Origin: DASUPK01 sp963801055
Lineage (GTDB): Bacteria > Actinomycetota > Thermoleophilia > Solirubrobacterales > 70-9
Direction: 5' to 3'
DNA length: 64,000 nucleotides
NCBI GenBank assembly: GCA_963801055.1
Contig: CAWDDE010000008.1
Coordinates: forward strand, 124,001-188,000
This document shows positions 9,226-17,486 of this stretch, in pieces. Within the stretch, counting starts at the first letter, position 1, and every line of letters starts with the position of its first letter. The translations under genes were made by a program, and so were the position numbers. The notes under the pieces are model-generated. The model was not told the DNA's origin. It saw only the letters and a program-made list of their open reading frames with translations, and ran no database searches.

Positions 9226-9489
9226 ATGGCCCTCGAGATGAATCCATGGAAGGTCGGAAACCGCATCTTCGGAGTTGATCCGGAGCTTCGGCGGGTCTGG
9301 ATCGGGGGCCAGCGCCTTCATCACGGGCTGACGGGCATCGCCGTCGCGACGGCCGGACTGGCGCAGCTCGCGGGCCGCCGCTCGGAGCCCAACCGGGCGA
9401 TCGCCTGGGCCCTCGCCGGCTGCGTCCTGATGGCGCACGACTGGAAGGACCGGTCGGTCTGGTTCCAGCGCGGCTCGCAGCTGGACTAG
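9226..9489 (+). CDS. Small hypothetical protein with one hydrophobic segment
   Basis: An 87-residue intact frame from ATG 9226 with a purine-rich stretch (GGACGGTGAGG) just upstream. The middle, GLTGIAVATAGLAQLAG, and the segment IAWALAGCVLMAHDW are hydrophobic and could form one or two membrane helices. There is no family I can name. Its stop codon overlaps the stop of the convergent SDR gene. The upstream direct repeats at 9143-9179 may control it. Confidence 0.6.
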   Translation: MALEMNPWKVGNRIFGVDPELRRVWIGGQRLHHGLTGIAVATAGLAQLAGRRSEPNRAIAWALAGCVLMAHDWKDRSVWFQRGSQLD

Positions 9490-10250
9490 TCGATCAGGGC
9501 TCCGGCGCTCACGTTGAGGGTGGCGGCGGTCATCGGGCGCGCCCAGTCGGAGGCGGCAAAGGCGGCGGCATTGCCGACGTCCTCGAGCGTCGCCCCCCGG
9601 CCGAGCAACGTCGATCCCTCCAACTGATCGACGATCTCCTGGCGACCGTCGAATCCCGGGGGGAGCGTCTCGGGTACGCCCCCGCTCTCCAGGGTGACGA
9701 AACGGATTCCGTGTGGGCCGAGCTCGACCGAGAGCTGGCGGCGGAGGGTCTCGATCACGTCGAATGCCACCTGGGTCCCTCCCAGGTAGTAATCGCGGAG
9801 CGGTGCGCTCCGGTCGCCGGGCCCGCCGAAGGCGAGGATCACCCCCGAGCCCTTCGGGATCATGTGGCGGGCGGCTGCCCGCGCGGTCAAGAAGGTCGTT
9901 CGGGCGGCGACCTCGACCGGCGCCATGAAGTCGTCGACATCCATCTCAGCGAGGGGGGTCCCGTGGGTGTAGGGGTGGCTGATCACGTTCATGGAGATCT
10001 CGATCCCCCCAGCCTCAGCGGCGACGGCGTCGGCGTGCTCGTCGACGGACTTCTCGTCGAGCGCGTCTACCTCGGCGGTCTCGGCCGCCCCTCCCGCCGA
10101 GCGGATCTCCTCGGCGACCTCCTCGAGCGACGCCCTGGTGCGGCCGGCCAGATACACCCTCGCCCCCTCACGGCCGAAGGCGCGGGCAACAGCCCCGCCG
10201 ATCGAGCCGGCGCCTCCGTAGATCACGGCGATCTTTCCCTCGAGCAACAT
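9486..10250 (-). CDS. SDR-family protein lacking the usual catalytic lysine
   Basis: A 254-residue intact frame from ATG 10250. The Rossmann glycine motif is YGGAGSIGGAVARAFG, followed by ARVYLAGRTRASLEEV for NADP-type selection and NVISHPYTHG in place of the NNAG strand. The usual YxxxK is not found: the aligned segment is LRDYYLGGTQVAFDV, with Tyr present but Gly or Thr where Lys should be. The C terminus ENVSAGALID-like (LNVSAGALID) is typical of enoyl-ACP/SDR folds. The fold is sure; classical dehydrogenase activity is doubtful. It is preceded by the hydrolase gene on the same strand with a 14-nt gap and so is probably co-transcribed. Confidence 0.82.
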   Translation of the reverse strand: MLLEGKIAVIYGGAGSIGGAVARAFGREGARVYLAGRTRASLEEVAEEIRSAGGAAETAEVDALDEKSVDEHADAVAAEAGGIEISMNVISHPYTHGTPLAEMDVDDFMAPVEVAARTTFLTARAAARHMIPKGSGVILAFGGPGDRSAPLRDYYLGGTQVAFDVIETLRRQLSVELGPHGIRFVTLESGGVPETLPPGFDGRQEIVDQLEGSTLLGRGATLEDVGNAAAFAASDWARPMTAATLNVSAGALID

Positions 10251-10264
10251 GTCGACACCTCCTG

Positions 10265-10978
10265 TTAGACGGTCAGCGACTCGCCCGGAGCCAGCACCGC
10301 CACCTTCGACTTCGTCTTCGACTCGACGTCGGACTTGAACGCCTCGGCGTCGGTCTCGATCGGCGGCCAGGTGTTGTAGTGGACCGGGATCACGGTCTCG
10401 GCGCCGACGAACTCGGCGGCGACCACGGCGTCCTCGCGATGCATCGTGTAGTGGCCGCCGATCGGGATGAAGGCGATCTCGGCGGGGGTCCGCTCGACGA
10501 TCAGCTTCAGGTCGCTGAACAACGCCGTGTCGCCGAGGTGGTACAGCGTCTTGCCGCCGATGTTGACCACCACGCCGCATGCCGCACCGATCACGGTGCC
10601 CGATGTGGGGCTGTAGGGACGGTCCGTGGAGCCGGGGACGGTGCTCGTGTGGTGGGCCTGCACAAGCTTCACCCAGCCCCAGTCGTAGGTGACGATTCCA
10701 CCGAGGTTGGCGTCGACTGCGTCCTCGATCCCCTGCTCGCCGAGCACGTTGGCCAGCTCGGTTATGGCCACGAAGGTGGCGCCCGTGCGCTTGCCCACAG
10801 CGATCGCGTCGGCGTAATGGTCCAGGTGCGCGTGGGTCATCAGCACGTGAGTTGGGTTGACCTCCTCCGCGGTGAGCTTGGCCGCCGGGTTGTTCGGCTT
10901 CAGGAAGGGATCGATGAGGACGCGCGTGTCGCCGTCCACCAGCTCGACGGTCGAGTGGCCGAGGTAGTTGATCTCCAT
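10265..10978 (-). CDS. Metal-dependent hydrolase of the UPF0173/UlaG-like metallo-beta-lactamase fold
   Basis: A 237-residue intact frame from ATG 10978. It has YLGHSTVELVDG at the N terminus, the metal motif LMTHAHLDHYADAIAVG (HxHxDH), VQAHHTSTVPG, YHLGDTALFSDLKLI (metal-bridging Asp) and PIGGHYTMHREDAV with the final His near IPVHYNTWPPI. The family members are cytosolic metallohydrolases of broad or unknown specificity. The length is normal. It sits in a minus-strand run with the upstream small gene (5-nt gap) and the downstream SDR. Confidence 0.88.
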   Translation of the reverse strand: MEINYLGHSTVELVDGDTRVLIDPFLKPNNPAAKLTAEEVNPTHVLMTHAHLDHYADAIAVGKRTGATFVAITELANVLGEQGIEDAVDANLGGIVTYDWGWVKLVQAHHTSTVPGSTDRPYSPTSGTVIGAACGVVVNIGGKTLYHLGDTALFSDLKLIVERTPAEIAFIPIGGHYTMHREDAVVAAEFVGAETVIPVHYNTWPPIETDAEAFKSDVESKTKSKVAVLAPGESLTV

Positions 10979-10983
10979 CTGGG

Positions 10984-11364
10984 TCAGTCCTCCTTCGTCG
11001 GTGGTGATTTCTGCTTTTCGAGCTCGTCGGCAAGCGCCCAGCCGACGGCGACGCCGACCATCATTCCCATTCGCGCCTCCTCGGCGAGCAGCGTGCGTAC
11101 GGCGGTCAGCCGCGCCTCCTCGTCCGGCGTGGTCGCGGCCTTCAGCACCTCGGCGTCGTGCGACTCGCCGAACCAGCCGCCCGCCCCCAGCGCCTCGGCG
11201 AGGATCCGCTGCAGGCGCGGCGCCGCACGCGCCACCTGCCGCTCGGTCTCGCGGAAGACCTCCGGGTCGGAGATCGCCTCGATCGCGGCGTCGATCTGCT
11301 CGTCGCTGTAGCGCTGGCCATCGTCAACGGGTCGTCCTCGGCCGCCTGCGGGGCGCCCTCTCAT
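10984..11364 (-). CDS. Hypothetical protein, about 126 residues
   Basis: The start ATG 11364 overlaps the stop of the GNAT gene (ATGA), which argues for this start rather than the ATG five codons upstream. The sequence is largely helical: RYSDEQIDAAIEAISDPEVF, ERQVARAAPRLQRILAEALG, and a hydrophobic patch MGMMVGVAVGWALADELE before a charged end EKQKSPPTKED. I do not recognise the family. The tight coupling to the acetyltransferase suggests a shared transcript. Confidence 0.7.
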   Translation of the reverse strand: MRGRPAGGRGRPVDDGQRYSDEQIDAAIEAISDPEVFRETERQVARAAPRLQRILAEALGAGGWFGESHDAEVLKAATTPDEEARLTAVRTLLAEEARMGMMVGVAVGWALADELEKQKSPPTKED

Positions 11365-12126
11365 CTCCGCCGTTCCCACATCTCAAGCCCCCCGACGTCC
11401 CGGTAGCCGAGCTTCTCGTAGACGGGAAAGCCGAGCTTCGTGGCGATCAGCGTCGAGGCCGACCTGCCGCGTTCGCGCTCCCTCTCGAGCGCATGGCCGA
11501 GGAGCCGACCGGCGATGCCCCGGCCGCGGGCCTCGGGCAGCGTGGCGACGAAGGTGACCTCGGCGTCCTCGCCGCGGTCCCAGACCAGGGTCGTCCCCAC
11601 GGTCTCGCCGTCGAGACTCGCGAGATAGGCCTCCGTGTCTGGCATCGGGTTCATCGGCGGGAAGTCGCCGGCGGGAAAGCCGTAGGCGGTCTCGTTGATC
11701 ACCCGGATCAGCTCCATGTCCATCTCGCTCGCGGATCTGGAGCTCGGGGTCGGGCGCGGGTACGCGGAGATTCGACAGCTCGAAGGCCATCGCCCGCGGC
11801 GTCGCATCGAGGACGTGGCCCGCGTCGGCGAGGCCGGTCCTCGCGCGCTCGTCGTCCGCCGGGATCCAGACCGTCCAGGCGTTGACTCCGGCGTCGTCGT
11901 AGGCCTCCGCGAGGCGCGGGAGGGCGTCGACCAGATGCTCAGCGTCCTCGTAGAAGACGGAGTTGAAGAAGGAGCGATTGGGCGACGCCGGGAGGATCGC
12001 CGCCTGGACGTCCCCGTCGGTGAGCACCTCGCCGCCGCATGCCTCGGCGTAGAGCCGCCAGAGCGGCGGTTGGTTGCCGAGCACCAGCTCGAACCAGCCG
12101 CGGTCGTCCGTCGGGAGGGCGCTCAC
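11361..12126 (-). CDS. GNAT-family N-acetyltransferase
   Basis: GTG 12126 overlaps the stop of nothing upstream but its own 5' end shares GTGA with the stop of the methyltransferase gene's partner strand order; the product is about 255 residues. The N-terminal half (LGNQPPLWRLYAEACGGEV, FFNSVFYEDAEHLVDALPRL) resembles the extra domain in two-domain GNATs. After one frame change near 11735 the acetyl-CoA domain follows: GETVGTTLVWDRGEDAEVTF, VATLPEARGRGIAGRLLGHA with the R/QxxGxG/A pyrophosphate loop, and GFPVYEKLGYRDVGGLEMW. The acceptor substrate is unknown. Its stop overlaps the start of the 10984-11364 gene by 4 nt. Confidence 0.8.
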
Positions 12127-12779
12127 CGCTTGCGCGCCATGGTGATCCCGTCCGCGAGGCCGAGCAGTGCAACGTCCACCCGCTCGTCCTTCGCCAGCCG
12201 GTCGTTGAGCTCGGCGGTCACGCGGGCGGACTCCGACTCCCCGGGATCGAGCACCGTTCCTTCGCGGAGGGTGTTGTCGATCATGATCACGCCGTTCGGG
12301 CGAAGCCGCGCCAGAGCCTCCTCGAAGTCGTCGATGTACTCGGTCTTGTCCGCGTCGATGAAGGCGAAGTCGAACTGCTCGGTGCGGTCCATCGCCCGCA
12401 GGGTCTCCAGAGCGGGCCCGACCCGGATCTCGACCTTCCCGTCGAGGCCCGCCCTGCGCACGTGCTCGCGGGCCCGCTCGGCGTACTCCTCGTCGAGCTC
12501 GAGGGAGATCAGCTCGCCGTCGTCCGGAAGTCCTCGGGCGATCGCGATCGCCCCGTAGCCGAGGAAGGTCCCGACCTCGAGCGCCCGCCGCGCGCCGATC
12601 GCCCGGACGACGATGGTCATGAACGCCGCCTGGTCGCCGGCGATCTGCATGAGGGCGAGGTCGCCCATCTCCTCGCCCGCCTGCTCGACCTCGGGGACCA
12701 CCCCGTCGCGGAATGAGCTGTGCTCCACCGAATAGCGGTGGAGCTCGGGCGTGATCGAGATGAACTTGTCCTTGGCCAA
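12123..12779 (-). CDS. SAM-dependent O-methyltransferase (class I, caffeoyl-CoA OMT-like family 3)
   Basis: About 218 residues. The start is read as TTG 12779, 2 nt after the stop of the rhomboid-like gene; no ATG or GTG fits the conserved N terminus (LAKDKFISITPELHRYSVEH). SAM-binding motif I is ALEVGTFLGYGAIAIARGL, with acidic loop ELISLELDEEYAERA, motif FDFAFIDADKTEYIDDFEEA and VIMIDNTLREGTV, all typical of divalent-cation-dependent OMTs. The frame is intact. The GTGA overlap with the downstream GNAT gene (12123-12126) suggests translational coupling. The natural acceptor is unknown. Confidence 0.85.
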   Translation of the reverse strand: MAKDKFISITPELHRYSVEHSSFRDGVVPEVEQAGEEMGDLALMQIAGDQAAFMTIVVRAIGARRALEVGTFLGYGAIAIARGLPDDGELISLELDEEYAERAREHVRRAGLDGKVEIRVGPALETLRAMDRTEQFDFAFIDADKTEYIDDFEEALARLRPNGVIMIDNTLREGTVLDPGESESARVTAELNDRLAKDERVDVALLGLADGITMARKR

Positions 12780-12781
12780 CG

Positions 12782-13564
12782 TCAGCGGGGTTGGCGCTCC
12801 CGCCGAGCCAGGACGGCGGCCAGCCCGCAGCCGGCGCCGACCAGGCCCCCGGCCAGACCGGCGAAGACGTTCGCGTAATCGTCGACCAGCGGCAGCAGGA
12901 TGAGAACGGCCGCGGCGACTGCGGCGCCGATCACCTCCACGTCCTCGCTCGGGTCGGCGCGGACCTCCGCCGCGCGCATCACCGCCCAGGCGCCGAGCAG
13001 GCCGAGGGCGATGCCGTTGCCGCCCGCGGCGAGCAGGATGTCGTTGTTGCCGGCGAAGGCGGTCTCGATGCCATCGGCCGCCAGCATCCCGAGCGCGCCC
13101 GAGGCGACGATGAGGACGACGGTCGGGATCGTCCCGAGCCGTTGCTCGACCGGCACGCCGAAGATCGCGATCCCCACCGAGGCGACGAAGAGGTAGCCGA
13201 CGTCCGGATAGACGAAGGGGGCGGCCAAGTATCGCCACCACTCCCCGTCGACCGGACCGACGATGGCGCCGAGGTCGTGGGCGTTGAGCGCCGGGCTCGC
13301 GACGCGCACGAGCAGCAGCACGGCGGGGATCAGGATCGCCGCGATCACGGCGTAGGGGCGCTCGGCGAGCGCCTCGGCCCGCCGGGCCCGCGCCAGGCGG
13401 CGCCGGACGCGACGCGACTCCCGGGGCGTGAGCTCGTCGCCTCGGAGCTCGAGCTTCGGCGCGCGCTTCCGGAGGCGGGTGCCGCAGTACGGGCACTCGG
13501 TCACATAGGGGCTGACCTCCTCGCCGCAGGTCCGGCAGACGACGCTCAGCTCAGGCGAGCTCAT
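12782..13564 (-). CDS. Rhomboid-like membrane protein with N-terminal zinc ribbon, probably catalytically inactive
   Basis: A 260-residue intact frame from ATG 13564. The N terminus carries VVCRTCGEEVSPYVTECPYC, a CxxC...CxxC zinc ribbon. Six hydrophobic segments follow (e.g. AVIAAILIPAVLLLVRVA, YLFVASVGIAIFGVPVEQRL, TIPTVVLIVASGALGMLA). In active rhomboids TM4 carries GxSG and TM6 a His; here the TM4 segment reads AAGGNGIALGLLGAW, with Asn in place of Ser, and TM6 reads NVFAGLAGGLVGAG, without His. The WWRYLAAPFVYPDVGYLF segment keeps the rhomboid L1-loop/TM2 pattern. It is thus best called a pseudo-rhomboid. Confidence 0.75.
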   Translation of the reverse strand: MSSPELSVVCRTCGEEVSPYVTECPYCGTRLRKRAPKLELRGDELTPRESRRVRRRLARARRAEALAERPYAVIAAILIPAVLLLVRVASPALNAHDLGAIVGPVDGEWWRYLAAPFVYPDVGYLFVASVGIAIFGVPVEQRLGTIPTVVLIVASGALGMLAADGIETAFAGNNDILLAAGGNGIALGLLGAWAVMRAAEVRADPSEDVEVIGAAVAAAVLILLPLVDDYANVFAGLAGGLVGAGCGLAAVLARRERQPR

Positions 13565-13853
13565 TCCGCGAGGATACCCCTGCCCGCTCGGCCCATCTAT
13601 TGAGCTCGTAGAGAATCCGGGCGAGATCGCGGCCCGGGCCGCTCAGCCGGTAGCGCCCGCCGCCGTCCCGCTCGACGACGCCGGACTCGACCAGCTCGCC
13701 GAGACGGGCGGAGAGAACGGATGGGCTGATGCCGGTGCTCTCACGGAGCTCCGAAAAGGAGAGGGTGCTCCGCCGCAGCTCCCAGATCAGGCGAAGCGCC
13801 CAGCGGCGTCCGAGCAGATCGAGGGCGTCCTCAACCGGTCTGCTCGTAGCCAT
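13551..13853 (-). CDS. HxlR-family winged-helix transcriptional regulator
   Basis: About 100 residues from ATG 13853; ATG 13889 in frame is possible but would place a palindrome inside the gene. The HxlR signature is VEDALDLLGRRWALRLIWEL, followed by the helix-turn-helix LSFSELRESTGISPSVLSAR and wing GVVERDGGGRYRLSGPGRDL. It overlaps the start of the rhomboid-like gene by 14 nt, so the two are likely co-expressed. It may be autoregulated through TACGGAATCCGTA at 13864-13876. Confidence 0.85.
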   Translation of the reverse strand: MATSRPVEDALDLLGRRWALRLIWELRRSTLSFSELRESTGISPSVLSARLGELVESGVVERDGGGRYRLSGPGRDLARILYELNRWAERAGVSSRNELA

Positions 13854-13863
13854 TAGCCTTTGG

Positions 13864-13876
13864 TACGGAATCCGTA
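13864..13876. promoter_or_regulatory. Palindrome upstream of the HxlR-type regulator gene
   Basis: TACGGAATCCGTA is a perfect 13-bp dyad 10 bp from the regulator's start codon. A related CGGAAATCGTACCGGA lies 35 bp further upstream. The 118-bp gap (13854-13971) is less GC-rich than its surroundings and is the natural place for this gene's promoter. The role as operator is inference. Confidence 0.35.
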
Positions 13877-13971
13877 GTTCACGCCGCAAAAACCCGGTAA
13901 TTCAGTTCGGAAATCGTACCGGAATCGCGGAAAGCGGTTCGGCCGCGGCCTTTGTCGAGGACACTGGCGGC

Positions 13972-15124
13972 TCAGTGCTGGTCCGGATCGGTGGCGGCAA
14001 CGATCTCCCTCATCAGCCCGCCGATCTCGCCATGGTCCGCCAGCCAGTTGAGCTGGCGGCGCGCCCCGGTGCCGTGCTCGACCAGGTCGGCGAGGCTCGC
14101 TCAGCTCGTCCTCGCAGCCGAGCTCCCTGGCGTGCTCCCTCAGGTCCTCGATCACCCCGAGCGCCATCTCCGCCGCGGCGACCTCGTGGCCGTGATCGAA
14201 GTCGATCAGCCTCCCCTCGATCCCGACCAGCGCGGCGCGCACCTTGTTGTCGTCGATCAGCTCGTGCGGGTGTTCGATGCTCGGCACCCCATCGTCGTAC
14301 TCGTCCGCGAGCCGGTGGGCGAGCGCCTGGGCCAGGGCGGCGAAGCCGATCGTGTGCTCGATCCTGGTCTGCTGGTCGAAGACGCGGAGCTCGACCGTGC
14401 CGAAATTGGGATGCGGGCGCACGTCCCACCAGAGATAGGTGTAGTCGGGGATCGCGCCGCCGCGCATCATCTGCTCGACCCGGTGGGAGTAGATCTCCCA
14501 GCTCCCGTAGTAGGGCGGGATGCCCACCCTGGGAAAGGCCCGGAACACCGGCGTGCGCGAGGACATCATCCCCGTCGTCCTGCCCTGCCAGAGCGGCGAG
14601 TTCGTGGACATGCCGAGCAGCAGGGGGAGGAAGCCACGCATCCCGTCGGCGACGTAGATCGCCTTCTCCGGGTCGTCGATGCCGACGTGGACGTGGGTGC
14701 CGAAGATCAGCTCCTGCTCGGCGATCCAGCGAAGCTCCGCGGCGAGCTCCTTGTAGCGGGGGTGGTCGACGATCAGCTGGTCCGCGTAGAGGGCGGAGGG
14801 ATGGGTGCCGGCGGCTCCGATCGCGAGCCCGTTACGGGCGGCCACCTCGCGAACCGTGCGACGGAGCTGGCGAAGCTGGTCCGCCGCCTCGGCGATGTCC
14901 CCGCAGGGCCGGGTCGCGACCTCGAGGACCGACTGCATCAGCTCGGGCTTCACCTCGCCGGGGATGTCCTCGGGCAGGTCGCCGAGGATCACGTCGATCG
15001 CCTGCGCGAGCTCGAGGCTGTCGGCATCGCAGATCATCAGCTCCTCCTCGATGCCGAGCGTGAACGGGGTGCCGCCGAAATTGTGTTCGAGCACGGGTGG
15101 GACCATGACAGTCAGATCGGGCAT
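13972..15124 (-). CDS. Glutamate-cysteine ligase 2 family carboxylate-amine ligase (YbdK type)
   Basis: About 384 residues from ATG 15124. The family start is FTLGIEEELMICDADSLELA, with the substrate loop EVATRPCGDIAEAADQLRQL, AAGTHPSALYADQLIVDHPRY, IFGTHVHVGIDDPEKAIYV and FGTVELRVFDQQTRIEHTIG, all hallmarks of GCS2 enzymes. A frame change near 14100 leads to the C terminus (LADLVEHGTGARRQLNWLAD, ATDPDQH). Members ligate glutamate to an amine or cysteine; in actinobacteria related enzymes feed mycothiol-independent or ergothioneine pathways, but the true substrate here is open. It is divergent from the aldolase gene with only 38 bp between the starts. Confidence 0.85.
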
Positions 15125-15162
15125 ACTGGCCCCAAGGCCGAAATCAGGAGGTAGTCGAGAAG

Positions 15163-16084
15163 ATGGAAGTCAAGTCGATCACCGAGCAGAAGTCGCTGCT
15201 GGCAACGCTCTCCCCCGGCAAGCGCGCGCGGCTGCGCCGGCTGCTCTTCGACTACGGCCCCGGCAACGGGACCCTGATGCTGCTCCCGATCGACCAGGGG
15301 ATCGAGCACGGCCCCCGCGACTTCTTCCCCAACCCCGCCTCGAAGGACCCCGAGTACCAGTTCAGCCTGGCGGCCGAGGCGGGCTACTCGGCGATCGCCT
15401 GCCAGATCGGCCTGGCGACCCGCTACTACCCCGACTACGCCGGCCAGGTGCCGCTGATCCTGAAGGTCAACGGCAAGACCGACATCCCGCCCTCGGACGA
15501 CGCCTTCTCCTCGACCAACGCCTCGGTCGAGGACGCGGTCCGGCTCGGGGCCGACGCGGTCGGCTACACGCTCTACGTCGGCTCCCCGCGTCAGGACGTC
15601 GACCTGCACCAGCTCAAGGGCGTCCGCGAGGACTGCGAGCGCTACGGCATGCCGCTGGTGATCTGGGCGTACCCGCGCGGCAGGTACATCGAGCAGAAGG
15701 GCGGCCAGAACTCCTTCTACGCGATCGACTACGCGCGCCCGCCTGGCGATGGAGATGGGCGCCGACGTCGTCAAGCTCAACTTCCCGAAGTTCGACCCCG
15801 AGAAGGACAAGGACCAGCCGGCTCCCTACAACGAGATGGACGTCTCGCCCGAGGAGGCGGTGCGCCAGATCGTCGAGTCGGCGGGACGTGCCCTCGTCGT
15901 CCTCTCCGGCGGGTCGAAGACCGACGACGAGACGGTGCTCGCGCACACCCGCACGATCATGGAGGCGGGCGGATCCGGCGTGATCTTCGGCCGCAACGTC
16001 TGGCAGCGGGAGAAGAGCGAGGCGCTCGAGATCATCGGCCAGATCAAGGAGACGCTGCTCAACCACGTGCGGCGCATTCCGTAG
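15163..16084 (+). CDS. fbaB: Class I fructose-bisphosphate aldolase, archaeal/DhnA type
   Basis: ATG 15163 follows a good AGGAGG ribosome-binding site 11 nt upstream. The product is about 306 residues. Visible blocks are GNGTLMLLPIDQGIEHGPRD, GYSAIACQIGLATRYYP, PLILKVNGKTDIPP (with Lys), GYTLYVGSPRQDVDL and VIWAYPRGRYIEQK. After a one-base insertion near 15748 come MEMGADVVKLNFPKFDP with the Schiff-base lysine candidate, ALVVLSGGSKTDDET and GVIFGRNVWQREK. It catalyses the FBP/DHAP + G3P step of glycolysis and gluconeogenesis. The two hairpins just downstream (16128-16204) may end the transcript. Confidence 0.88.
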
Positions 16085-16127
16085 CGCGCCGCGGAACGAC
16101 GAACACCGGCAATGAAGGGTGGCCTTC

Positions 16128-16204
16128 TGGCGGGTTAGTCCTGCATACCGGGACCAACCCGCCAATTGGCGCCTTTGTCACCCATACGGTGAGTAAGGCG
16201 CCAA
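16128..16204 (+). terminator. Two tandem hairpins downstream of the aldolase gene
   Basis: The first hairpin has 9-bp perfect arms TGGCGGGTT (16128-16136) and AACCCGCCA (16156-16164). The second has 10-bp perfect arms TTGGCGCCTT (16166-16175) and AAGGCGCCAA (16195-16204), with an inner stem TCACC/GGTGA. They sit back to back in the 157-bp gap before the nuclease gene. No T-run follows, so either an actinobacterial I-shaped terminator or an RNA regulatory element is possible. Confidence 0.5.
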
Positions 16205-16241
16205 CTGCGGATAGTTCCGTGCGGCTGAGCATCATCGAGGG

Positions 16242-16787
16242 GTGACCCGACCGCTGCGCCGCGGTGCTCTTCGAGCGCCTCTCCTGATTGCCGCTGTTCT
16301 CGTCGTCCTGGCGGTGTCACGCGGCTGCGGAGGCAACGATTCGTCAGAGCCCACCGGCGCGCGTTACCGTCCGCGTCACCCACGTCGTCGACGGCGACAC
16401 GATCGAGGTCAGGCTCCCGGACGGCAGCGAGGAGGACGTCCGCTACATCGGGATCGACACGCCCGAGACCGTCAAGCCGGACACGCCGGTCCAGTGCGGC
16501 GGCCCGAGGGCGCACGCGGTGAACGAGCGGCTGGTCGCGGGGAGGACGGTGACCCTCCGTTTCGACGCCGAGCGGCGGGACGTCTACGGCCGCCTGCTCG
16601 CCTACGTCTACCTGCCCCGTCGGGAGCCTGGCCGGCGCCCGCTGTTCGTCAATGCCGAGCTCGTCCGGCGGGGCCTCGCCCGCACCTGACCATCCCGCCC
16701 AACGACTCGTTCGCCCCGCTGTTCGCGCGACTCGCGGCCCAGGCGGGCGCCTCTGGCCGCGGGTTATGGGGGCACTGCTCTCTATAG
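16242..16787 (+). CDS. Secreted or membrane-anchored thermonuclease-family (SNase) protein
   Basis: GTG 16242 with GAGG directly upstream. An N-terminal hydrophobic segment (LLIAAVLVVLAVSRGCGG) could be a signal peptide or lipoprotein anchor, though the lipobox is imperfect. After a frame change near 16365 the OB-fold nuclease domain follows: VTHVVDGDTIEVRLPDG, VRYIGIDTPETVKP (catalytic Arg, Asp, Glu region), RRDVYGRLLAYVYLP (second catalytic Arg). A second frame change near 16690 gives the C terminus FAPLFARLAAQAGASGRGLW, also typical. It would cut DNA/RNA outside the cytoplasm. About 180 residues in total. Confidence 0.82.
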   Translation: MTRPLRRGALRAPLLIAAVLVVLAVSRGCGGNDSSEPTGARYRPRHPRRRRRHDRGQAPGRQRGGRPLHRDRHARDRQAGHAGPVRRPEGARGERAAGRGEDGDPPFRRRAAGRLRPPARLRLPAPSGAWPAPAVRQCRARPAGPRPHLTIPPNDSFAPLFARLAAQAGASGRGLWGHCSL

Positions 16788-16846
16788 TCGAATCTCTTGC
16801 AAGATCCTTTGCTAGCTTGCACGGCCGCCCCGGGGGGCTCTTTGCG

Positions 16847-17096
16847 ATGACTCAGATGCGGATGCGACAGAGCATGGCTCAGATCGAGCTGGCGTTCGAG
16901 CAGGAGATGGCGCTCGAGCGCCGCCGGCGAGAGCAACTGCGAAAGCGCGCGGTCAACCGATCGCGGGCCCGTCGCATCACGCGCAGCGAGTCGCGGGGCA
17001 AGGTCAGGTTCAGCGTTCTGCTCGTCTGCCTGACGATCACGGTCGTCACCGTGGTCGTCGTCGATGTTCGAGACGCTGGCCTGGCTGATGGGCTAG
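16847..17096 (+). CDS. Small single-pass membrane protein with basic N terminus
   Basis: From ATG 16847 the product starts MTQMRMRQSMAQIELAFEQE, then a very basic helix (RRRREQLRKRAVNRSRARR) and one membrane helix (FSVLLVCLTITVVTVVVV). One extra base near 17062 must be skipped to give the natural end MFETLAWLMG and TAG 17094-17096. About 82 residues. No family name can be given; similar short proteins with a charged helix and one C-terminal membrane helix occur in actinobacteria. It converges on and overlaps the 3' end of csrA. Confidence 0.6.
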
Positions 17097-17350
17097 CGGC
17101 GCCAGGCCGCGAGGGCTACCAGCGTTCGACGAGAGGTGCTCGAGCGCGCTCTCGACGGCCGCCTCTGTCCCCTCGTCCTCAATGTCGCGTTCGCTCTCGA
17201 TCCGCTCGTAGACCTCGTTCCTGAAGATCGAGACCTCGCGAGGCGCCGTGATGCCGAGCCGCACCTTCTCGCCCGCCACCGAGAGCACCTGAACCTCAAC
17301 CCCGTCGCCGATCATGATGCTCTGGCTCGGCTTCCGTGTAGCACCAGCAT
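17046..17350 (-). CDS. csrA: Carbon storage regulator CsrA
   Basis: ATG 17350 lies 8 nt after AGGAGG. The first residues read MLVL; one base is missing after them (about 17337), after which TRKPSQSIMIGDGVEVQVLS and GEKVRLGITAPREVSIFRNE, VYERIE follow exactly as in CsrA, including the conserved GITAPREV/R-E RNA-binding strand. It acts post-transcriptionally on mRNA leader GGA motifs. The tail beyond about residue 80 (PRGLAPLAHQPGQ) overlaps the convergent small gene and may be out of frame; an alternative end is near 17093. CsrA is unusual in non-motile actinobacteria; no FliW or flagellar gene is in this window. Confidence 0.85.
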
Positions 17351-17486
17351 CGCTTGCCTCCTATAGTCGTTGCCCACCCCCCAAGGCGGATCTCGGCTAC
17401 CCAGTACTGAGTAGCGTACCGGGTTATACCCCGTCTGCCAAGGCACAAAAGGCGGAACAGGCGAATCGATCTAGAGTCCGCCGCCG

